Of a stretch of 64,000 nt of DNA, positions 59,504-64,000 are shown in pieces. This DNA is from Arthrobacter sp. V1I9. Its GTDB lineage: Bacteria; Actinomycetota; Actinomycetes; Actinomycetales; Micrococcaceae. Under the pieces are notes generated by a model that was not told the DNA's origin, did no database searches, and worked only from the letters and a program-made list of their open reading frames with translations. Both the position numbers and the translations under genes were made by a program. The DNA lies in the NCBI RefSeq assembly GCF_030817075.1, contig NZ_JAUSYU010000001.1, forward strand, positions 1,984,001 to 2,048,000. Reading direction: 5' to 3'. Position 1 is the stretch's first letter. Each line of letters begins with the position of its first letter.

Positions 59504-59509
59504 AGCCTA
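59504..59509 (-). promoter_or_regulatory. -10 box of polA (leaderless)
   Basis: TAGGCT on the minus strand ends 7 nt before the GTG at 59496. Confidence 0.5.
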
Positions 59510-59518
59510 GTTGCCATG

Positions 59519-59992
59519 ATGGACAATTTCACGCCCGGACCCTTTGCCGATGAGCTCACCGCCGCCGGTGTGCCGGACCACCTGCATGCCTGGCTGGGCC
59601 AATTCGGGATCGGCGCCCTGGTGGTGAAGATGGGCATCCGGTTCCTGGAGATGAGCCCGGAACGGACGGTGGCCACTATGCCGGTTGAGGGAAACACCCA
59701 GGTGGCCGGAATCCTTCACGGCGGCGCTCACGTGGTGCTGGCCGAAACACTTGGATCATTCGCGGCGGGCATGCACGCCGGGCCAGGCCGCCACGCCGTA
59801 GGCATTGAGGTGAACGCCACACATCACCGGTCCATCGCGTCGGGCACGGTGACCGGGACGTGCTCCGCCATTCACCTCGGCCGGACGCTGGCCACCCACG
59901 AGATTGTGATGACGGACGAGCAGGGGCGACGGTTGTCCACCGCACGCATCACCAACATGATCCGGGATAACGCCGCACCGCCGCAGCGCTAG
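59519..59992 (+). CDS. hotdog-fold thioesterase (PaaI-like)
   Basis: A 157-residue single-domain hotdog thioesterase. The active-site helix is in AGILHGGAHVVLAETLGSFAA (about 64-84), and NATHHRSIASGTVTG is the next conserved strand pair. It hydrolyses an acyl-CoA, possibly phenylacetyl- or 1,4-dihydroxy-2-naphthoyl-CoA type; the substrate is not determined. Divergent from polA, whose start is 23 bp away. An ATG at 59516 is an alternative start. Confidence 0.88.
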   Translation: MDNFTPGPFADELTAAGVPDHLHAWLGQFGIGALVVKMGIRFLEMSPERTVATMPVEGNTQVAGILHGGAHVVLAETLGSFAAGMHAGPGRHAVGIEVNATHHRSIASGTVTGTCSAIHLGRTLATHEIVMTDEQGRRLSTARITNMIRDNAAPPQR

Positions 59993-60049
59993 AAACCGTC
60001 CGCCTGGCACGTCGGCCGGAATGTCGGACCCCCTTGTCATGATGGGTTT

Positions 60050-61590
60050 ATGGGAAAAGCGGCGGTAGCGAAGGCGTTTGAGGATATCAATGCCGCTCTT
60101 GCCGTGCTAAATGCCGAGGCGAAGGGATGCGGTTCGGAGCCATTCTCGGCTGCTGATCCCTTGGCCGGCCTGGCCGATGGCTGCCTGGACATCCTTACCG
60201 GGGCCTCAGGGGTCCAGGCCCGGATATCGGCGTTAGTGGTCAACGCTACAGGGACATACGCCGAGACCGCGCGGGCGGCCGCCCCGCCCGACGCACCCGT
60301 GCAGGGACAGGAAATGGCTATCGCCGCGGAAGTCGGCAGCCTCCTGGCCCTCAGCAGCCGCGCCGCCGGTGCCCTGCTGGCCCAGTCCCACGCCCTGACC
60401 ACCTCCCTGCCCCGGACCCTGGCAGCCCTCGAAGCCGGGACGATCTCGTGGCGGCACGCCCAGGCCATGATCGACGAAACCGCCACCCTCGACCCCGCCG
60501 GCGCCGCGGCCCTGGAAGCACACTTCCTGGACCCGGAAACCCCGAAACCCGCCACGGCCGCCCCGATCGGGGACATCCCGGCCTATAGGTTTAAAACCAA
60601 AGCCCGGACCTGGCGGGAACGCCACCACACCGAATCCATCGAAAAACGCCACGCCAAAGGTGTAGCCGACCGGCAGGTGAAATACCGGCCCGACCAGGAC
60701 GGCATGGCCTGGCTCTCCGCCTACCTGCCCGCCGACCAGGCCGTAGCGGGCTGGAACCGGCTCACCGCCATCGCCAGGGGTATGCAGAGCCCAAGCGAAC
60801 ACCGCACCCTAACCCAACTGCGGACCGACCAGTTCGCCGACGCCCTGCTCAACAGCGGGACCAGGATCAGCACCGGAACCACTGCCAGCAGCGGCGACGG
60901 CGCAGGCACAAATGCTGGCCCGGACACCGGCGCCGACACGAATCGTGAACCTAAAGAAACGGATTGCGAACCATCGTCATCGATCCGGCCACGGTGCTGG
61001 TCACCGTGCCCGTGTTCTCCCTGCTGGGCCTCACCGACGAAGCCGCCCTGCTTGACGGGTACGGCCCAGTCCCGGCCTCCATGGCCCGCAAACTCCTCGC
61101 GGACGGTGCAGGCTCGTTCTACCGGGTCCTCGTCGACCCCCGCAACGGCGCCCCACTGGAGATCGGCCGGACCAGCTACCGGATCACCACAGCCATGAAA
61201 AGAGCACTGCAGCTCAGGGACGGCAAATGCACGTTCCCTGGCTGCAACAACAACTCATTGGATAACGAGGCCGACCATCTCACCGCCTGGCAACACGGCG
61301 GAACCACCGGCATCAGCAACCTCGCCCAACTCTGTCCCAAACACCACCACCTCAAACACGCCGCTGGCTGGACACCAACCCCGGCAACCAAGGACCAACC
61401 GCCGGGATGGACCTCCCCCACCGGCAGACACTACAAAGCCGAACATCACGACTGGGAACCACCACACTGGCCGCACCAACTACAGACCGTGCCGGGAGAT
61501 CCTCCGCGCGGCGACGTGGATTTCATCCGCACCGGATACTCTCTCGGCGAAGAAGGCATCGCACGGTTCCTGCATGCCCGCGGCGGATAA
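60050..61590 (+). pseudogene. DUF222/HNH endonuclease (13E12-type), frameshifted
   Basis: The first frame (60050 to about 60960) holds the DUF222 domain (LPRTLAALEAGTISWRHAQAMIDE). The second (about 60964 to 61590) holds the HNH nuclease: RDGKCTFPGCNNNSLDNEADHL, LAQLCPKHHHLKH. At 60957-60962 the sequence AAAC-GG needs one more base, G, to join both frames (ETGLRTIVID), giving a typical protein of about 513 residues. A single-base loss in a short G run is the simplest reading. Function of this repetitive family is unknown, though the HNH motif is complete. Confidence 0.85.
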
Positions 61591-61614
61591 GCCGGGGGTT
61601 GGGGAGGCGGTGGG

Positions 61615-62160
61615 CTAACGACCGCTCAACTCGTACCGCAGCTCAACTATGCCCCTGCCGAGTGCGCGCGAAGCAGTCAACTCAAGTGGCGGCGTCGGGC
61701 CCGTCAATGGGAGCAGCCGCTTGCCATCGCCAAGAACCACGGGAATGACGGAAAGGATGAGCTCATCCAGTAGACCGGCGTCGGCGAACTGGGCGGCGAG
61801 GTCTCCACCGCCCACCACCCAGACGTTCTTGCCTGCCGCATCGGCTTTGAAGTCTGCAATGAACTCGTTGACACTTCCTCGCACGAACGTGAGGTCCGCC
61901 CCGGGAGGCGCCTGGTACTCATGCCGGGTGAAGACGTAGCAGGGAGTATCTGGATAGGGCCACTTTCCCGGTTCGTGTTTCATCAACCAGGCATAGGTGC
62001 CGCCGCCCATAACGATGCAGCCAACGCCCGCCATGAACGTCTCGTAGCTTTCCTTGCCGCCTTCAAAACCGTCGAACTGAAGGAGCCAGCCAAGATCATC
62101 TGTGGACGTGGCGATAAACCCGTCAAGGGACGCGGCTACAAAATACTGGATCCGTGACAT
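61615..62160 (-). CDS. RibD C-terminal/dihydrofolate reductase-like protein
   Basis: A 181-residue reductase-fold protein. YFVAASLDGFIATSTDDLGWL at the start, CIVMGGGTYAWL in the middle, and NVWVVGGGDLAAQFADAGLLDELILSVIPVVLGDGKRLL are the RibD-C family marks. Substrate unknown; many members are of unassigned function. ATG 62160 has TAGGCT 6 nt upstream. Confidence 0.88.
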   Translation of the reverse strand: MSRIQYFVAASLDGFIATSTDDLGWLLQFDGFEGGKESYETFMAGVGCIVMGGGTYAWLMKHEPGKWPYPDTPCYVFTRHEYQAPPGADLTFVRGSVNEFIADFKADAAGKNVWVVGGGDLAAQFADAGLLDELILSVIPVVLGDGKRLLPLTGPTPPLELTASRALGRGIVELRYELSGR

Positions 62161-62166
62161 GGCACC

Positions 62167-62172
62167 AGCCTA
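62167..62172 (-). promoter_or_regulatory. -10 box of the RibD-like gene (leaderless)
   Basis: TAGGCT on the minus strand ends 6 nt before the ATG at 62160. Confidence 0.5.
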
Positions 62173-62185
62173 GTGACCCGCCCCG

Positions 62186-62204
62186 GCCTGGCCAACGGCC
62201 AGGC
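62186..62204 (-). terminator. terminator of the pit operon
   Basis: A perfect 8-bp GC stem with an AAC loop, 29 nt beyond the small membrane protein stop. Confidence 0.6.
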
Positions 62205-62233
62205 AGTTGTTCCTTTGGTTTTGGCGACGTCTG

Positions 62234-62455
62234 CTAGCCGGAGAAGTACGGAATGATCAGGTACAGGCCGAAGAGCACGGCGAGTCCACACAGGCCGAAG
62301 CAGAGGTATGCAAGGGACCGCTTCACGCCGGGTGACGCCTGGCGCACGTCACCCGCAATGGCCGTCAGTCGAACGCCCAGCGAGTAGAGAACCACCACGG
62401 TCACTGCGGCCGCCAGCGTGGCACCGGCCACGGTCAGCAGTTCCAACCACTTCAT
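62234..62455 (-). CDS. small two-helix membrane protein of the pit operon
   Basis: A 73-residue protein with two hydrophobic helices (about 8-28 and 48-70) joined by a basic loop (RQASPGVKRS). I do not recognise a family. Its ATG overlaps the pit stop by 4 nt (ATGA), so it is very likely translated with the phosphate transporter and may be an accessory subunit; that is inference. No Cys pair or catalytic motif is seen. Confidence 0.75.
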   Translation of the reverse strand: MKWLELLTVAGATLAAAVTVVVLYSLGVRLTAIAGDVRQASPGVKRSLAYLCFGLCGLAVLFGLYLIIPYFSG

Positions 62456-63807
62456 CGTTGGGCATCCTTCGTAGTAACGGCTTCAGCTTCGGTATTGGCC
62501 CCAGCACTGGTGTTCGCTTGAGTGCCGGTATTGGCCCCGGCACTGGTGTTGCCCTGGGCGCTGGTGCTGGTCCCAGCAACGGCGTTGGACTCAGGGTTGG
62601 CCTTGGCATGGGCCTTGGCCTTGGCACGCGCACGGGCCATAGCCTTCTTCTTGGCGAAGCGCACGGCCTGGCCGGCCTCCTCCACCTCGATGGCGTTGTG
62701 ATGGCCCACGGCCGACTTACGGGAGTAGAAGAACATAAACAGAACGGCGGCGGTGCCGGCGACGGCTGCAATGAGGACGCCCACCACCCCGGTCTTGACC
62801 AGCAGCGCTGTCAGCGCGCCGACTATGCCGGCCGCGGGAAGAGTGAAGAGCCAGCCCAGTGCGATCTTGCCCACCATGTTCCAGCGGACACTGGTTCCCC
62901 TGCGGCCCATGCCGGAACCGATAACGGAACCGGACGCCACCTGGGTGGTGGAGAGTGCGAAGCCGAGGTGCGAGGACGCGAGGATGGCGGACGCGGTGCT
63001 GGTCTCGGCAGCGAAGCCCTGCGCGGGCTTCACTTCGGTGAGCCCGGCACCCATGGTCCGGATGATGCGCCAGCCGCCGGCGTAGGTGCCGATGGCGATG
63101 GCAAGGGCACAGGCGGCGATTACCCAGAACTGCGGACCGGAGCCCGGCGTCTGGGTACCGGCAGCGATCAGGACGAGCGTGATGATGCCCATGGTTTTCT
63201 GGGCGTCGTTGGTGCCGTGGGCCAGTGCCACCAGGCTGGAGGTGAAGATCTGTCCGGTACGGAAGCCGCCGCGTTTCTGGGTGAGCTTGCTGCCGGTCTC
63301 GGGGTCGTGCCGTGACGTCAAAGCATAGGCGAGGCGCGTGCAAATGTAGGCGACGATGCCGGCGATGAGCGGCGCGAAGATCGCGGGCAGGATGACCTTC
63401 TGGAGCAGGCCCTCAAGATTGATGGAATTAAACCCGATGCCGGCGATGGCTGCACCGATCAGACCACCGAACAGGGCATGCGAGGAACTCGACGGCAGCC
63501 CCTTCAACCACGTGATCATGTTCCACAGGATTGCTCCCATGAGGCCGGCGAAGATGATCTCCGGCGTGATCTGCACGCCCTCGGATCCTTCACGGATGAT
63601 GCCGCCGGAGACCGTTTTGGCCACTTCCGTGGACAGGAAGGCACCCACCAAATTCAAAATGGCCGCGAGTGTGACCGCAGTCTTTGGCTTGATGGCACCG
63701 GTTGCGATGGGCGTGGCCATGGCATTCGCTGTGTCGTGGAAGCCGTTCGTGAAGTCGAAAAATAGTGCCAGTCCGATGACCAGCGCCACCATGAAGGTGA
63801 TATCCAC
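62452..63807 (-). CDS. pit: low-affinity inorganic phosphate transporter (Pit)
   Basis: A 451-residue Pit family phosphate transporter, probably proton- or metal-phosphate coupled. The N-terminal and C-terminal halves both carry the family signature: FTNGFHDTANAMATPIATGA near 19-38 and ALAHGTNDAQKTMGI in the second half. About ten to eleven helices. The last 75 residues are a soluble tail: a basic Ala-Lys stretch then a repetitive Asn-Thr-Ser-Ala-Gly region, unusual for the family. Confidence 0.94.
   Translation of the reverse strand: MDITFMVALVIGLALFFDFTNGFHDTANAMATPIATGAIKPKTAVTLAAILNLVGAFLSTEVAKTVSGGIIREGSEGVQITPEIIFAGLMGAILWNMITWLKGLPSSSSHALFGGLIGAAIAGIGFNSINLEGLLQKVILPAIFAPLIAGIVAYICTRLAYALTSRHDPETGSKLTQKRGGFRTGQIFTSSLVALAHGTNDAQKTMGIITLVLIAAGTQTPGSGPQFWVIAACALAIAIGTYAGGWRIIRTMGAGLTEVKPAQGFAAETSTASAILASSHLGFALSTTQVASGSVIGSGMGRRGTSVRWNMVGKIALGWLFTLPAAGIVGALTALLVKTGVVGVLIAAVAGTAAVLFMFFYSRKSAVGHHNAIEVEEAGQAVRFAKKKAMARARAKAKAHAKANPESNAVAGTSTSAQGNTSAGANTGTQANTSAGANTEAEAVTTKDAQR
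62491..62550. repeat. 24-bp direct repeat in the pit tail
   Basis: Copies at 62491-62514 and 62527-62550 differ at one base and encode the NTSAGANT units of the Pit tail. Period 36 bp. Further weaker copies lie at about 62550-62580. Confidence 0.7.
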
Positions 63808-64000
63808 CTGTTGCCCAATCTGCAGAGTCGACGTTCAGCAGTTTCTATCCCCCGGCTGCCTTGCACAGCATAATTCACCAGCTGTTGGCTTGGAATGACC
63901 TGCGCTGTTAACACAACCGGCGTGAAACCCTATCGATCGTACGCGTACCCGGCATGAGGTCAAAACAACGGTCCTTGCAGAAACGACCGTATCCGCTTCA
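63808..64000. other. upstream region of pit (window end)
   Basis: No gene is supported. It holds a minus-strand TATGCT near 63868 that could be a -10 of pit and a GTACGCGTAC palindrome near 63940. I could not identify a Pho box. Confidence 0.4.

Noticed and set aside
60050..61590. DUF222/HNH gene as a mobile intron or defence nuclease
   Set aside because: No intron boundaries, terminal repeats or partner genes; these genes are common standalone repeats in actinobacteria.
63808..64000. Pho box upstream of pit
   Set aside because: No tandem GTTCA-type repeats at the required 11-bp spacing.

Overview
This 64 kb window looks like a core chromosomal segment of a high-GC Gram-positive actinobacterium, most likely Arthrobacter/Pseudarthrobacter or a close relative (Micrococcaceae). 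The evidence is the codon use, the presence of WhiA, RbpA and OpcA, the suf-sufR-ctaA-ctaB-tkt-tal-pgi-zwf-opcA-pgl gene order, the CoaE-GrpB fusion and a DUF222/HNH gene. No tRNA, rRNA, CRISPR, insertion sequence or prophage was seen.

Layout. 1-1.6 kb: a cut-off thiolase and an acyl-adenylating ligase. 1.7-2.6 kb: a membrane-anchored zinc metallopeptidase. 2.6-7.8 kb: the SUF iron-sulfur operon (sufR-sufB-sufD-Rieske ferredoxin-sufC-sufT, reading leftward), without sufS or sufU. 7.9-13 kb: an ABC-2 exporter, then haem A synthesis (ctaA rightward, ctaB leftward) with a decayed SulP-carbonic anhydrase gene between them. 13.3-21.6 kb: a rightward pentose-phosphate operon tkt-tal-pgi-zwf-opcA-pgl, in which zwf carries a one-base frameshift. 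21.5-25.5 kb: leftward rbpA and gap-pgk-tpiA-secG. 25.8-36 kb: sodA, whiA-yvcK-rapZ, uvrC, an acyltransferase/HAD pair and uvrA. 36-41 kb: an ABC exporter pair with a YtrA-type GntR regulator, and a SAM methyltransferase. 41-48 kb: a Ski2-like helicase, acetyltransferase, proline iminopeptidase, MFS exporter and TerC. 48-54.6 kb: uvrB, coaE, an IMPACT-family protein, an acetyltransferase and rpsA. 54.9-64 kb: an Eis-type acetyltransferase, a GyrI-like relic, polA, a thioesterase, a frameshifted DUF222/HNH gene, a RibD-type reductase and a Pit phosphate transporter.

Together the genes cover central carbon metabolism (lower glycolysis plus a near-complete oxidative/non-oxidative pentose phosphate set), Fe-S and haem A supply for respiration, nucleotide excision repair (uvrA, uvrB, uvrC and polA within about 30 kb) and regulators of envelope and division (whiA, yvcK, rapZ).

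I found no convincing undescribed multi-gene system. The best second looks are: two genes reduced to relics by internal deletions (SulP-carbonic anhydrase and a GyrI-like protein whose remaining stop codon lies inside the eis promoter); two homopolymer frameshifts (zwf and DUF222/HNH); and a striking set of 14 genes with a TANNNT -10 box 6-8 nt before the start codon, which implies extensive leaderless transcription.
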